This document shows positions 37,867 to 46,834 of a DNA stretch of 64,000 bases, piece after piece. Numbering within the stretch: the stretch's first letter is position 1; each line of letters opens with the position of its first letter. Source of the DNA: Arthrobacter sp. QXT-31 (lineage in GTDB: Bacteria > Actinomycetota > Actinomycetes > Actinomycetales > Micrococcaceae); assembly GCF_001969265.1 (NCBI RefSeq), contig NZ_CP019304.1, positions 434,001 to 498,000 on the forward strand. Reading direction: 5' to 3'. The position numbers were made by a program, and so were the translations under genes. The notes below the pieces were generated by a model. The model did no database searches, was not told the DNA's origin, and saw only the letters and a program-made list of their open reading frames with translations.

Positions 37867-39687
37867 GTGCGCGAATTCAGCGTTCCGCCCCTGGCGAACG
37901 TCCCCCTGGACAGCAACATCACGGACCTTGTACTGCGCCAGGCAGCGGAGGCTTCCAACCCTGCCCTGTTTTCGCGCCTCGATTCCTCCGGCCAGTGGCA
38001 GGACATCCGGGCCAAGGACTTCGTGGCGGATGTATCCGCCTTGGCAAAGGGCCTGATCGCCAGCGGCATCGGCGCCGGCGACCGCGTGGGCATCATGTCC
38101 CGCACCCGGTACGAGTGGGCACTTATCGACTTCGCCATCTGGTTCGCAGGTGGCGTTTCTGTTCCTATCTATGAAACGTCCTCGCCTTCCCAGGTCGCCT
38201 GGAACCTCGGAGACTCCGGCGCCGTCGCCGCTTTCGGCGAATCGGACCACCACGAAAACGTCATCCGGCAGGCCGCCGCGTCCGAGGGGCTGACTGCCCT
38301 GGAGCATGTGTGGCAGCTGGAGGGTGACGGCCTCGACGCCGTGCGCGCGGCCGGAACGGCCGTCAGCGACGCCGAACTCGAAACCCGGCGGCGCTCCGCC
38401 GGACTCCGGGACCTGGCCACCATCATCTACACCTCGGGCACCACCGGCCGCCCGAAGGGCTGCGAACTGACCCACGGAAACTTCGTGGAGCTGTCCGAGA
38501 ACGCCTTGGCCACCTCCCTGAAGCAGGTGGTCAATGAGCAGTCCCGCACCATCATGTTCCTCCCGCTGGCGCATGTCTTCGCGCGCTTCATTTCCGTCCT
38601 GGCCGTGGCCGCCGGAGTTACGGTGGCGCACACCCCGGACATCAAGCACCTGCTGGCCGACCTGCAGAGCTACAAGCCGACGTTCATCCTTGCTGTTCCG
38701 CGCGTCTTCGAAAAGGTCTACAACTCGGCCCTAACCAAGGCCGAAGACGGCGGCAAGGGCGCGATCTTCCACAAGGCAACGGAAACCGCCATCGCCTACT
38801 CCCGGGCACGGCAGGACGGCGGCGTCGGCCTGGGCCTGAAGATTAAGCACGCGGTCTTCGACAAACTCGTCTACGGCAAGCTCCGTGCCGCCATGGGCGG
38901 GGAGGTTGCCCACGCGGTGTCCGGCGGAGGTCCGCTGGGCGAGCGTCTGGGCCACTTCTTCCAGGGCATCGGCCTGCAGATCCTGGAAGGCTACGGCCTC
39001 ACCGAAACCACCGCGCCCGTCAGCGTCAACACGCCGGAGCGGATCAAGATCGGCACGGTCGGTGCGCCGATTCCCGGCAACAGCGTCCGGATAGCCGACG
39101 ACGGCGAGATCCTCGTCAAGGGCGCCTGCGTCATGCGGGGGTACTACAAGCGCCCCGATCTGACCGAGGAGTCGTTCGTGGACGGCTGGTTCCGCACCGG
39201 CGACATCGGCCAGCTGGACGAAGACGGCTACGTGCTGATCACCGGCCGGAAGAAGGAAATCATTGTGACAGCGGGCGGCAAGAACGTGGTTCCCGCCCTG
39301 CTCGAGGACCAGATCCGTGCCGATGCGCTGGTGTCACAGGTACTCGTTGTGGGTGACAACCGGCCGTTCATCGGGGCCCTCGTGACCCTCGATGAGGAAG
39401 CCCTGCCGGGCTGGCTGCAGCGGCACGGCCTTCCGGCGGACACGCCCCTGAGTGAGGCTGCGGAGAAGGCCGAAGTGAAGGCCGCGGTTCAGGAGCTCAT
39501 CAACCAGGCCAACCAGTCGGTGTCCCAGGCCGAGGCCATCAAGTCCTTCCGGATCGTGCCGACCGACTTCACCGAAGCCTCCGGCCACCTGACCCCGTCC
39601 ATGAAGGTCAAGCGCGCCCAGGTCATGAAGGACTTTGAAACGGAAATCGACGAAATGTACAGGTCGCCGAAGCCCACCCGCGCCTAG
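37867..39687 (+). CDS. Long-chain fatty acid--CoA ligase (FadD15-like)
   Basis: A 606-residue AMP-forming acyl-CoA synthetase. GTG 37867 is preceded by AAAGGAG. The ATP/AMP P-loop YTSGTTGRPKGCELTHGN lies at about 188-205, LEGYGLTETTAP is the A5 motif, and GWFRTGDIGQLDEDGYV plus the catalytic-Lys-containing C-terminal SGHLTPSMKVKR are present. It has no signal or membrane segment. The neighbouring plsC and hydrolases make this a lipid-metabolism region, and it matches the fadD15 position (Rv2187) of mycobacteria. Confidence 0.93.
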   Translation: MREFSVPPLANVPLDSNITDLVLRQAAEASNPALFSRLDSSGQWQDIRAKDFVADVSALAKGLIASGIGAGDRVGIMSRTRYEWALIDFAIWFAGGVSVPIYETSSPSQVAWNLGDSGAVAAFGESDHHENVIRQAAASEGLTALEHVWQLEGDGLDAVRAAGTAVSDAELETRRRSAGLRDLATIIYTSGTTGRPKGCELTHGNFVELSENALATSLKQVVNEQSRTIMFLPLAHVFARFISVLAVAAGVTVAHTPDIKHLLADLQSYKPTFILAVPRVFEKVYNSALTKAEDGGKGAIFHKATETAIAYSRARQDGGVGLGLKIKHAVFDKLVYGKLRAAMGGEVAHAVSGGGPLGERLGHFFQGIGLQILEGYGLTETTAPVSVNTPERIKIGTVGAPIPGNSVRIADDGEILVKGACVMRGYYKRPDLTEESFVDGWFRTGDIGQLDEDGYVLITGRKKEIIVTAGGKNVVPALLEDQIRADALVSQVLVVGDNRPFIGALVTLDEEALPGWLQRHGLPADTPLSEAAEKAEVKAAVQELINQANQSVSQAEAIKSFRIVPTDFTEASGHLTPSMKVKRAQVMKDFETEIDEMYRSPKPTRA

Positions 39688-39720
39688 GCGCGGCGGCCGC
39701 CGTTCCCAGTACCGTCCGCC

Positions 39721-41163
39721 CTAGCCCCGTCCGCCCTGGTCCTGCTGCAGTTCGTCCACCACGAGTGCGGCGAGCTCGACGGCGGCGGCGCGGGTTGCCG
39801 GCTTCAGCTGGCCGAGGCGGATCCGCGAACCTTCCGCCAGGTGCCGGTCATGCGGAATCCGTACCACGTTTTTCACCCGGGACAGGAAGTGCTCTTCGAT
39901 CTCATCGATGTCGACCAGGGTCCGGTTGCCGGCCGCCATGTTGATGACCACCGTGGCCTTGGCAACCAGATCCTGGCGGCCATGCGCTTCAAGCCACGAC
40001 AGTGTTTCCGACGCGAGCCGGGCTTCATCCACGCTGCCGCCCGAGACGAGCACCACGGCGTCGGCCTTTTCCAGAGTGCCCTTCATGACTGAGTGCACCA
40101 TGCCGGTGCCGGAGTCGGTCAGGACGATCGAGTAGTAACGGCCCAGGATGTCGGTAACTGCGCGGTAGTCAGCGTCATCGAAGGCGTGCGCCACGGTAGG
40201 GTCAGTGTCCGAGGCCAGGACATCGAGGCGCGAACCTTCGCGCGCGGTGTAGTTGGACAGCTGCGCAAACGAGTCCACTGTGAACCTGTCCTTCACCAGC
40301 TGGCGGGCCGTGAAATCAGCCCTGCCCGGTGAACGGTCCGAGAGCGTGCCGCGGTCCGGATTCGCGTCCATCGCGATGACCCGGTCCTCACGCAGTTCCG
40401 CCAGCACCATGCCCAGCAGCGTGGTGACGGTGGTCTTGCCCACCCCGCCCTTGCGCGAAAGCACCGGCACATACCTGGTCCGTTCGCCCAGCCGCGTCGC
40501 GATCCCGTGCTCCATGGCCCGCTGGATGCGGACCTGGTCCGAATCACCCAGGTTCACATAGCCCAAGGTTGCCTGGTACAGCCACCGGCGCCAGCCTGAC
40601 AGCGGAGCAGCTGCGGTCCTGGTCAAAAGCCGGTCGGCAGTCAATGCAGAAGCCGGCTCCGGACCCTCGGCACGCTCCCGCCGCCCGGGGAGGTCCCTGA
40701 TGTCTGCAGCCGGTGCCGGTTGGGCGGCAGCCGCACCGTCTGCCGAGGCTATCCCCGTATCCGCCGTCCCGGTGTCCGCCGTGGCAGCGACGCCTGTTGG
40801 GCCTTCACCTGAAGTGGTGGCGCCGGTTGGCTTTGCACCGGAAGAGGCGGCGCCGGCCGGGCCTGCAGTCACGACGGGCATGGCAGCAGTAGCCGGCGCC
40901 TGCTGCCCCACTACCTGGTGCACCGGACTCTGGTGCACTGCGCCGGTGACTGCCGGGAGCGATCCGGCGGAGGTGCGGTCCTGGGCGCCGGAAACAGTCA
41001 CCACACTGATGTCCCCTGCGGCCGCCACACCGGAGGCGGCCGCAGGAACCTCGTCTCCGGGGATGGTCCCCGTCTCCCCCGCAACCGTTCCGACGCTGCC
41101 TTTAGGGAATGAAGGTGCCCGGTCGGGGCGCGGCCCGGGCTTGGGCGTGTTGGTCTGCGTCAT
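39721..41163 (-). CDS. Orphan MinD-like ATPase (ESX/EspI-like) with disordered N terminus
   Basis: A 480-residue protein starting at ATG 41163 (MTQTNTPKPG). Residues 1-175 are Ala/Pro/Gly/Thr-rich and probably disordered. Residues about 175-235 form a basic segment (SGWRRWLYQATLGYVNLG), and a deviant Walker A KGGVGKTT begins at about K238, followed by VIAMDANPDRGTLSDRS (Walker A' Asp). The RRWLY-x-MinD arrangement resembles EspI/Rv3876-type proteins of type VII secretion loci, but no ESX genes are visible here. It follows pyc on the same strand. Function unknown. Confidence 0.82.
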   Translation of the reverse strand: MTQTNTPKPGPRPDRAPSFPKGSVGTVAGETGTIPGDEVPAAASGVAAAGDISVVTVSGAQDRTSAGSLPAVTGAVHQSPVHQVVGQQAPATAAMPVVTAGPAGAASSGAKPTGATTSGEGPTGVAATADTGTADTGIASADGAAAAQPAPAADIRDLPGRRERAEGPEPASALTADRLLTRTAAAPLSGWRRWLYQATLGYVNLGDSDQVRIQRAMEHGIATRLGERTRYVPVLSRKGGVGKTTVTTLLGMVLAELREDRVIAMDANPDRGTLSDRSPGRADFTARQLVKDRFTVDSFAQLSNYTAREGSRLDVLASDTDPTVAHAFDDADYRAVTDILGRYYSIVLTDSGTGMVHSVMKGTLEKADAVVLVSGGSVDEARLASETLSWLEAHGRQDLVAKATVVINMAAGNRTLVDIDEIEEHFLSRVKNVVRIPHDRHLAEGSRIRLGQLKPATRAAAVELAALVVDELQQDQGGRG

Positions 41164-41280
41164 GGCTTCCGCTCTGTTTGTCCGGTTGACGATCGGGTTC
41201 CGGCCCCCCGGAGTGGTCCGGAAATGGCTGTGGGGGCGGCTCGGCGCCGTCCCCACAACATTTTTTTCGTTTTCCACCCT

Positions 41281-41313
41281 ACCTGCAGGGCGGCCGCTGG
41301 CCGCTCTGCAGGT
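41281..41313 (-). terminator. Hairpin downstream of pyc
   Basis: A 15-bp stem with one G-T pair (41281-41295 with 41299-41313), 15 bases after the pyc stop. No U run follows on the minus strand. Confidence 0.65.
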
Positions 41314-41327
41314 TAGTCAGCCGCCGT

Positions 41328-44300
41328 CTATTCGACGACGATCAGCAGGTCACCGCCCTGAACCTGTTCCACGCTGGAAATGGCCAGCCGCGTCACCTTG
41401 CCGCCCACCGGCGTCGTGATGGAGGCCTCCATCTTCATGGCCTCGATGGTGGCCACGGTGTCGCCCGCGTTGACGGTATCTCCGGCCTTGACGGTGACCG
41501 TCACGGCCCCCGCGAAGGGGGCTGCGACGTGGCCCGGCACGGACGGGTCCGCCTTCTCGGCCGTCTTCACGTTGCTGACCACGGACTTGTCGCGGACCGA
41601 GACGGGGCGGGACTGCCCGTTGAGCGTGCACATCACGGTGCGCATGCCCTTCTCGTCAGGCTCCGAGACGGCTTCCAGCGACGCGATGAGGCGCACGCCC
41701 TTTTCGAGCTGGATGACGTGCTCCTCGCCGCGCTGCAGGCCGTAGAGGTAATCACGGGTGTCCAGCACCGAAACGTTGCCGTACAGCTCCTTGCTCTTGA
41801 GGTAGTCCTTGGTTGGCCCGGCGAACAGCAGCCGGTTCAGCGTCTGCTGGCGGGTCTTGGAGTCGCCGCGAAGCGCTTCGCTGTCCTCGGCGCTCAGCTC
41901 GGCGTCGCGGACCTTGACGCTGCGGCCCTGGAGGGCTTTGGTGCGGAACGGCTCGGGCCAGCCTCCCGGAGGATCGCCCAGCTCACCGGACAGGAACCCG
42001 ATGACGGAGTCGGGGATGTCGTAGTTCTGCGGGTTTGCCTCGAAGTCGGCAGGATCTGCGTTCAGCCCGACCAGGTGCAGGGCGAGGTCGCCCACCACCT
42101 TCGACGACGGGGTGACCTTGACCAGATGGCCGAGGATCCGGTCCGCAGCGGTGTACATGTCCTCGATCGCTTCGAAGCGCTCACCCAGGCCCAGGGCGAT
42201 GGCCTGCTGGCGGAGGTTGGACAGCTGACCGCCCGGGATTTCGTGCTGGTAGACGCGGCCGGTCGGCCCCGGCAGGCCCGATTCGAAGGGGGCGTAAACC
42301 CTGCGCACGGCCTCCCAGTACGGCTCAAGGGAGCTGACTGCCGCCAGGCTGAGCCCGGTGTCACGTTCGGTGTGGGCCAGGGAGGCGACCAGTGCCGACG
42401 CCGACGGCTGGCTCGTGGTGCCGGCCAGGGATGCCGAGGCGGCATCCACGGCATCGACGCCTGCATCGACCGCCGCAAGCAGGGTGGCCAGCTGGCCGCC
42501 TGCGGTGTCGTGGGTGTGCAGGTGGACCGGGAGGTCGAACCGTTCCCGGAGTGCTGCGACGAGCTTCGCTGCAGCTGCCGGACGCAGCAGGCCGGCCATG
42601 TCCTTGATGGCGAGGATGTGGGCGCCCGCTTCGACGATCTTGTCCGCCAGGTCCAGGTAGTAGTCCAGCGTGTAAAGCGTCTCGTTGGGGTCCAGCATGT
42701 CGCCCGTGTAGCACAGCGCCACCTCGGCGACCGCGGTGCCGGTGGCGCGGACAGCCCGGATGGCCGGCGCCATCTGGCTCACGTCATTGAGGGCATCGAA
42801 GATGCGGAAGATATCGATGCCCGTGGCTGCCGCCTCGTTGACGAAGGCCTCGGTCACTTCCTCGGGGTACGGGGTGTAACCGACGGTGTTGCGGCCGCGG
42901 AGCAGCATCTGGATGCAGATGTTCGGCAGGGCCTTGCGCAGCGCAGCCAGCCGGTCCCAGGGATCCTCGCCGAGGAAGCGCAGGGCGACGTCGTAGGTGG
43001 CACCGCCCCAGGCCTCAACGGACAGCAGTTCCGGCAGGAGCGTGGAGACCGCGGGGGCGGCGGCCACCAGGTCCCTCGTGCGGACGCGGGTGGCCAGCAG
43101 GGACTGGTGGGCGTCGCGGAAGGTGGTGTCCGTGACGGCCACCGCCTTCTGCTCGCGCAGTGCCTTGGCGAAACCCTCCGGCCCGAGTTCCAGGAGCCGC
43201 TGACGGGAACCCGGACGGGCCTCGGCGCCGGTGAGAGCCGGGAGCTTGTCCGCGGGGTTGGTGCGGACCGGAAGTTCGCCGTTCGGCTTGTTCACGGTGA
43301 CATCGGCGAGCCAGGTCAGCAGCTTGGTTCCACGGTCGGCGGAGACGCGGGCCTTCAGCAGTTCGGGCCGCTCGTCGATGAAGGACGTGGCCACGTTGCC
43401 GGCGACGAAGTCCGGATCGTCAAGCACGGCCTGCAAGAAGGGGATGTTGGTGGAGACTCCACGGATGCGGAACTCCGCCAGCGCACGGCGTGCCCTGGCC
43501 ACCGCGGCCGGGTAGTCGCGGCCGCGGCAGGTGAGCTTCACCAGCATGGAGTCGAAGTGGGGGCTGATCTCGGCACCCGAGTAGACGGTGCCGCCGTCGA
43601 GCCTTACGCCGGCACCGCCGGCGGAGCGGTAACCGGTGATCTTTCCGACGTCGGGCCGGAAGCCGTTGGCCGGGTCCTCGGTGGTGATGCGGCTCTGCAG
43701 TGCGGCGCCCTTGAGCTGGACCGTCTCCTGGGAGAGGCCCAGGTCAGCGAGGGTCTCGCCGGCGGCGATGCGCATCTGCGCCTGGACGAGGTCGACGTCG
43801 GTGACCTCTTCCGTGACGGTGTGCTCCACCTGGATGCGGGGGTTCATTTCGATGAAGACGTGCTGTCCGGCGCGTTCGCCCACGGTGTCCACCAGGAACT
43901 CGACCGTGCCGGCGTTGACGTAGTTCAGGGCCTTGGCGAACTTCACGGCGTCCCGGTACAGGGCCTGCCGGATGCTGTCGTCCAGGTTGGGTGCCGGAGC
44001 GATCTCGATGACCTTCTGGTGGCGGCGCTGCAGGGAACAGTCACGCTCGAAGAGGTGCATGACATTGCCCTCGGCGTCGGCCAGGATCTGGACCTCGATG
44101 TGGCGCGGGCGGAGCACCGCCTGCTCCAGGAACATGGTGGGGTCACCGAAGGCGGCGTCGGCCTCGCGCATGGCGGACTTCAGCGCCTCCGGCAGGGCCT
44201 CGCGGGTGTCAACGCGGCGCATGCCGCGCCCGCCGCCACCTGCCACGGCCTTGGCGAAGATGGGGAAACCGATTTCATCCGCGGCAGCGAGCAGTTCGTC

Positions 44301-44723
44301 GAGGTCCTTCGACGGCGCGCTGGACTTCAGAACCGGCACTCCGGCACGCTTGGCGGCCTCGAGCGCCGAAACCTTGTTGCCGGCAAGCTCCAGAACCTCC
44401 GCGGGCGGACCCACAAAGGTGATGCCTGCGGCCTTGGCGGCACGCGCAAGGTCCGGGTTCTCGGAGAGGAAGCCGTAGCCGGGGTAAATGGCATCGGCAC
44501 CGGACTCCTTGGCAACCCGCAGCACCTCGTCAACGTCCAGGTAGGCGCGGACGGGGTGGCCCTCTTCGCCGATCAGATACGCCTCATCGGCCTTCTGGCG
44601 GTGGATCGAGTTACGGTCCTCATTGGGGAACACGGCGACTGTCTTGGCGCCCAGTTCGTAGCCGGCGCGGAAAGCACGGATTGCGATTTCTCCGCGGTTA
44701 GCCACCAGAATTTTGGAAAACAT
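41328..44723 (-). CDS. pyc: Pyruvate carboxylase
   Basis: A 1131-residue biotin enzyme converting pyruvate + bicarbonate to oxaloacetate, the main anaplerotic step in related actinobacteria. Domains in order: biotin carboxylase with ATP-grasp (about 1-455; KAVAGGGGRGMRRV, EMNPRIQVEHTVTEEVT), carboxyltransferase (about 530-800; TDTTFRDAHQSLLATRVRT, metal-binding HLHTHDTAGG), and a C-terminal biotin carrier with EAMKMEA (biotinyl Lys about 1097). The length equals that of single-chain pyruvate carboxylases. The 5' region is about 345 bases and shared with a divergent parA-like gene. Confidence 0.97.
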   Translation of the reverse strand: MFSKILVANRGEIAIRAFRAGYELGAKTVAVFPNEDRNSIHRQKADEAYLIGEEGHPVRAYLDVDEVLRVAKESGADAIYPGYGFLSENPDLARAAKAAGITFVGPPAEVLELAGNKVSALEAAKRAGVPVLKSSAPSKDLDELLAAADEIGFPIFAKAVAGGGGRGMRRVDTREALPEALKSAMREADAAFGDPTMFLEQAVLRPRHIEVQILADAEGNVMHLFERDCSLQRRHQKVIEIAPAPNLDDSIRQALYRDAVKFAKALNYVNAGTVEFLVDTVGERAGQHVFIEMNPRIQVEHTVTEEVTDVDLVQAQMRIAAGETLADLGLSQETVQLKGAALQSRITTEDPANGFRPDVGKITGYRSAGGAGVRLDGGTVYSGAEISPHFDSMLVKLTCRGRDYPAAVARARRALAEFRIRGVSTNIPFLQAVLDDPDFVAGNVATSFIDERPELLKARVSADRGTKLLTWLADVTVNKPNGELPVRTNPADKLPALTGAEARPGSRQRLLELGPEGFAKALREQKAVAVTDTTFRDAHQSLLATRVRTRDLVAAAPAVSTLLPELLSVEAWGGATYDVALRFLGEDPWDRLAALRKALPNICIQMLLRGRNTVGYTPYPEEVTEAFVNEAAATGIDIFRIFDALNDVSQMAPAIRAVRATGTAVAEVALCYTGDMLDPNETLYTLDYYLDLADKIVEAGAHILAIKDMAGLLRPAAAAKLVAALRERFDLPVHLHTHDTAGGQLATLLAAVDAGVDAVDAASASLAGTTSQPSASALVASLAHTERDTGLSLAAVSSLEPYWEAVRRVYAPFESGLPGPTGRVYQHEIPGGQLSNLRQQAIALGLGERFEAIEDMYTAADRILGHLVKVTPSSKVVGDLALHLVGLNADPADFEANPQNYDIPDSVIGFLSGELGDPPGGWPEPFRTKALQGRSVKVRDAELSAEDSEALRGDSKTRQQTLNRLLFAGPTKDYLKSKELYGNVSVLDTRDYLYGLQRGEEHVIQLEKGVRLIASLEAVSEPDEKGMRTVMCTLNGQSRPVSVRDKSVVSNVKTAEKADPSVPGHVAAPFAGAVTVTVKAGDTVNAGDTVATIEAMKMEASITTPVGGKVTRLAISSVEQVQGGDLLIVVE

Positions 44724-45080
44724 ACTGCTCCTGCATCATTGCGGGTGTATCGGTAAGTGGTCACAGTGTGTAAGACGGGCCGGACAGAACACAAATCAGT
44801 GTGTCCACCATCACAGAATTATCCGTCATGTCCCGACCATATTCACTGCCTTGCCGTATTTGCTGTTCATTTACGGCAACCTGTGCTGCCGATGAAGAAC
44901 GACGCCGGAGCGGCGGGACGGCGGGGCATGCCCGGATCCGGATAAGAAGGGATTCCGGCCGAGGTCAACATATGATGAATGGGGCGGCGGAAGCCTGCCC
45001 TGTTCCTGCAGCACCTTCCGGGAGCACCGGAACGGAACGTACCCCAACACGGCAACCGGCGTTAGGTATTGGTTTATCAA
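44724..45080. other. About 350-base divergent region between pyc and a ParA-like gene
   Basis: No gene is convincing. It contains a palindrome TTGCCGTA-N13-TACGGCAA (44851-44858 with 44872-44879) and two copies of CAGTGTGT (44764-44771, 44797-44804) 33 bp apart on one helical face. These are candidate operators for one or both flanking genes; nothing identifies the regulator. Confidence 0.45.
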
Positions 45081-45902
45081 GTGCAAGTAGTCAGCATCAG
45101 CAGCCTCAAGGGCGGTGTCGGCAAGACATCCGTTACAACCGGACTGGCGTCTGCGGCACTGGCCGCAGGCATCCCAACCCTCGTAGTAGACCTCGATCCG
45201 CATGCAGATGCCACCACCGCACTGGGGGTGCAGCCCAGCGACAGGCTGGACATCGGCCGGATGCTGAAGAATCCGCGCAAAGCCAGGATCGCCGAGAACG
45301 TCGTGCCCAGCGGCTGGATCAGCCGGGTAACCCCCAACGGCTCCGGCCCGGCGGTGCTCGACGTCGCCGTCGGCTCCGCGTACACGGGCATTTACGACCG
45401 GCCCGACCTTGGCAAGCGCGACCTGCGCCGGCTGTCCGCGGTTCTGGCCGGCGCCGAGGGCTACGAACTCATCCTGGTGGACTGCCCGCCGTCCCTGAAT
45501 GGCCTCACCCGGATGGCCTGGTCCGCAAGCAACAAGGTGGCCCTGGTGGCCGAGCCCGGCCTCTTCTCCGTGGCCGGCACCGAACGCACCATGCGGGCCA
45601 TCCAGCTTTTCCGGCAGGAATTCGCGCCGAACCTCTCCCCCGCCGGCATCGTGGCAAACCGTGTGCGCTCCGGTTCCTCCGAGCACGCTTTCCGGCTTGC
45701 CGAGATGCAGGCAATGTTTGGAGACCTGCTGCTGGCCCCGCACATTCCGGAGCAGGCCAACTGGCAGCAGATCCAGGGCGCGGCGCACTCCGTTCACCAC
45801 TGGCCCGGCGACTCCGCCAAAACCGCGGCCGGACTCTATGACACGCTGCTGGAAAACCTCATGGCCACCAACAAGACCAGCCGCAGCCGGAGCGCCCGCT
45901 AG
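45081..45902 (+). CDS. Solitary ParA-family ATPase
   Basis: A ParA/MinD-type ATPase of about 273 residues. The GTG at 45081 (VQVVSISSLKGG) is preferred over TTG 45069 because the beta strand preceding the Walker A motif then starts at the expected distance. Walker A is KGGVGKTSVTT, Walker A' VVDLDPHADATT and Walker B LILVDCPPS. No ParB or parS-like gene sits beside it, unlike chromosomal soj-spo0J, and it is distinct from the parA at 57324-58223. A bidirectional terminator separates it from the convergent MerR gene. Confidence 0.88.
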   Translation: MQVVSISSLKGGVGKTSVTTGLASAALAAGIPTLVVDLDPHADATTALGVQPSDRLDIGRMLKNPRKARIAENVVPSGWISRVTPNGSGPAVLDVAVGSAYTGIYDRPDLGKRDLRRLSAVLAGAEGYELILVDCPPSLNGLTRMAWSASNKVALVAEPGLFSVAGTERTMRAIQLFRQEFAPNLSPAGIVANRVRSGSSEHAFRLAEMQAMFGDLLLAPHIPEQANWQQIQGAAHSVHHWPGDSAKTAAGLYDTLLENLMATNKTSRSRSAR

Positions 45903-45925
45903 GCGCCGGCGCTGGGTTTAACGCA

Positions 45926-45973
45926 AGAAGGGCCGCCTCCCGTCTGACTGATCAGTCCGGAGGCGGCCCTTCT
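45926..45973. terminator. Bidirectional terminator between parA-like and MerR genes
   Basis: Perfect 15-bp stem (45926-45940 with 45959-45973) followed by GTTTTT on the plus strand, between convergent genes. Confidence 0.92.
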
Positions 45974-45986
45974 GTTTTTAAGTCTG

Positions 45987-46583
45987 CTAGCCAATCTTGC
46001 GGGCTGCGCGACGCTTGCTGAGTTCGTCGTCGGGGAACGACTGTTCGCCGGCGTGCTCGCTGGGCAGCGAGGCGAGGCTGCCCTCAACCTCCCGCCACAC
46101 GCGGCCCACAGCGATGCCGAACACGCCCTGGCCGCCCTGCACGAGGTCAATGACCTCATCCGCGGAGGTACATTCGTAGACGCTGGCGCCGTCGCTCATG
46201 AGGGTGATCTGGGCCAGGTCCTCGACGCCGCGTTCCCGCAGGTGCTCGACGGCGCTGCGGATTTGCTGCAGCGATACGCCGGTGTCCAGCAGCCGCTTGA
46301 CCACCTTAAGAACCAGGATGTCCCGGAAACCGTAGAGCCGCTGGGAGCCGGAGCCTGCTGCGCCGCGGACTGCAGGCTCCACGAGGCCCGTGCGGGCCCA
46401 GTAGTCGAGCTGCCGGTACGTGATGCCGGCGGCCTTGCAGGCCGTGGGCCCGCGGTAGCCGGCGTCCTCGTCCAGGACGGGGAGATCCTCAGTGAAGAGA
46501 AGGCCTTGGGCACCGCTTGCGGGCACGGCAACGCCGGCCGTCGAGGGTTGCTTCAGCTCGCCTGCTTCGCCTTTCGGACTCAC
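45987..46583 (-). CDS. MerR-family regulator, Rv1830/McdR-like
   Basis: A 198-residue regulator starting at GTG 46583, which has an AAGGAGG site 7 bases upstream; longer forms lack one. The MerR helix-turn-helix reads GYRGPTACKAAGITYRQLDYWARTGL (about 50-75), followed by a dimerisation helix RLLDTGVSLQQIRSAVEHLRERG. The order gcvH/garA/MerR/DUF151/MerR equals Rv1826-Rv1830 of mycobacteria, where this last gene is a cell-division/drug-resilience regulator (ResR/McdR). Its promoter region carries repeated TTAAC boxes. Confidence 0.88.
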   Translation of the reverse strand: MSPKGEAGELKQPSTAGVAVPASGAQGLLFTEDLPVLDEDAGYRGPTACKAAGITYRQLDYWARTGLVEPAVRGAAGSGSQRLYGFRDILVLKVVKRLLDTGVSLQQIRSAVEHLRERGVEDLAQITLMSDGASVYECTSADEVIDLVQGGQGVFGIAVGRVWREVEGSLASLPSEHAGEQSFPDDELSKRRAARKIG

Positions 46584-46834
46584 GTGGATCCTCCTTGTCA
46601 TGAGTTCCCCTGGGGAAGTTGCCGCAACAGCTGCTACGGGCATGAAGTCCGGAAGAAATTCATGCTTGTAATTCGGCCGGAGTAGCACTTTCCAGTGTGA
46701 CTTGCGCCGCTGTCGTATGCAATGGGAACTTGTACCTCCGACGTTAGGCCTGCCACGGCCCAAGGTCAAAGACGTTCGCATGATTCGCGGGGCGTGTCGA
46801 AAGTTTCAGGCTTAACTTTAACCTTAACGTGACC
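46584..46834 (-). other. 251-base promoter region of the second MerR gene
   Basis: No gene. The left half is A/T-richer and contains the ribosome-binding site, and the right half has the YTTAAC array (46811-46828) just after the DUF151 stop. Confidence 0.6.
46811..46828. promoter_or_regulatory. Three YTTAAC hexamers containing AACCTTAAC
   Basis: CTTAAC-TTTAAC-CTTAAC in direct succession. The 9-mer AACCTTAAC (46820-46828) also occurs in the ftsZ promoter (8172-8180). This may be an autoregulatory or FtsR site; inference only. Confidence 0.45.

Noticed and set aside
39678..39693. A 16-bp perfect palindrome at the end of the acyl-CoA synthetase gene as a terminator.
   Set aside because: There is no loop and no T run; it includes the stop codon and is plausibly fortuitous GC-rich symmetry.
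41529..44756. A continuous open frame of more than 1000 codons on the plus strand opposite pyruvate carboxylase.
   Set aside because: It mirrors the pyc codons at very high third-position GC, has no family motif or ribosome-binding site, and pyc itself is unambiguous.
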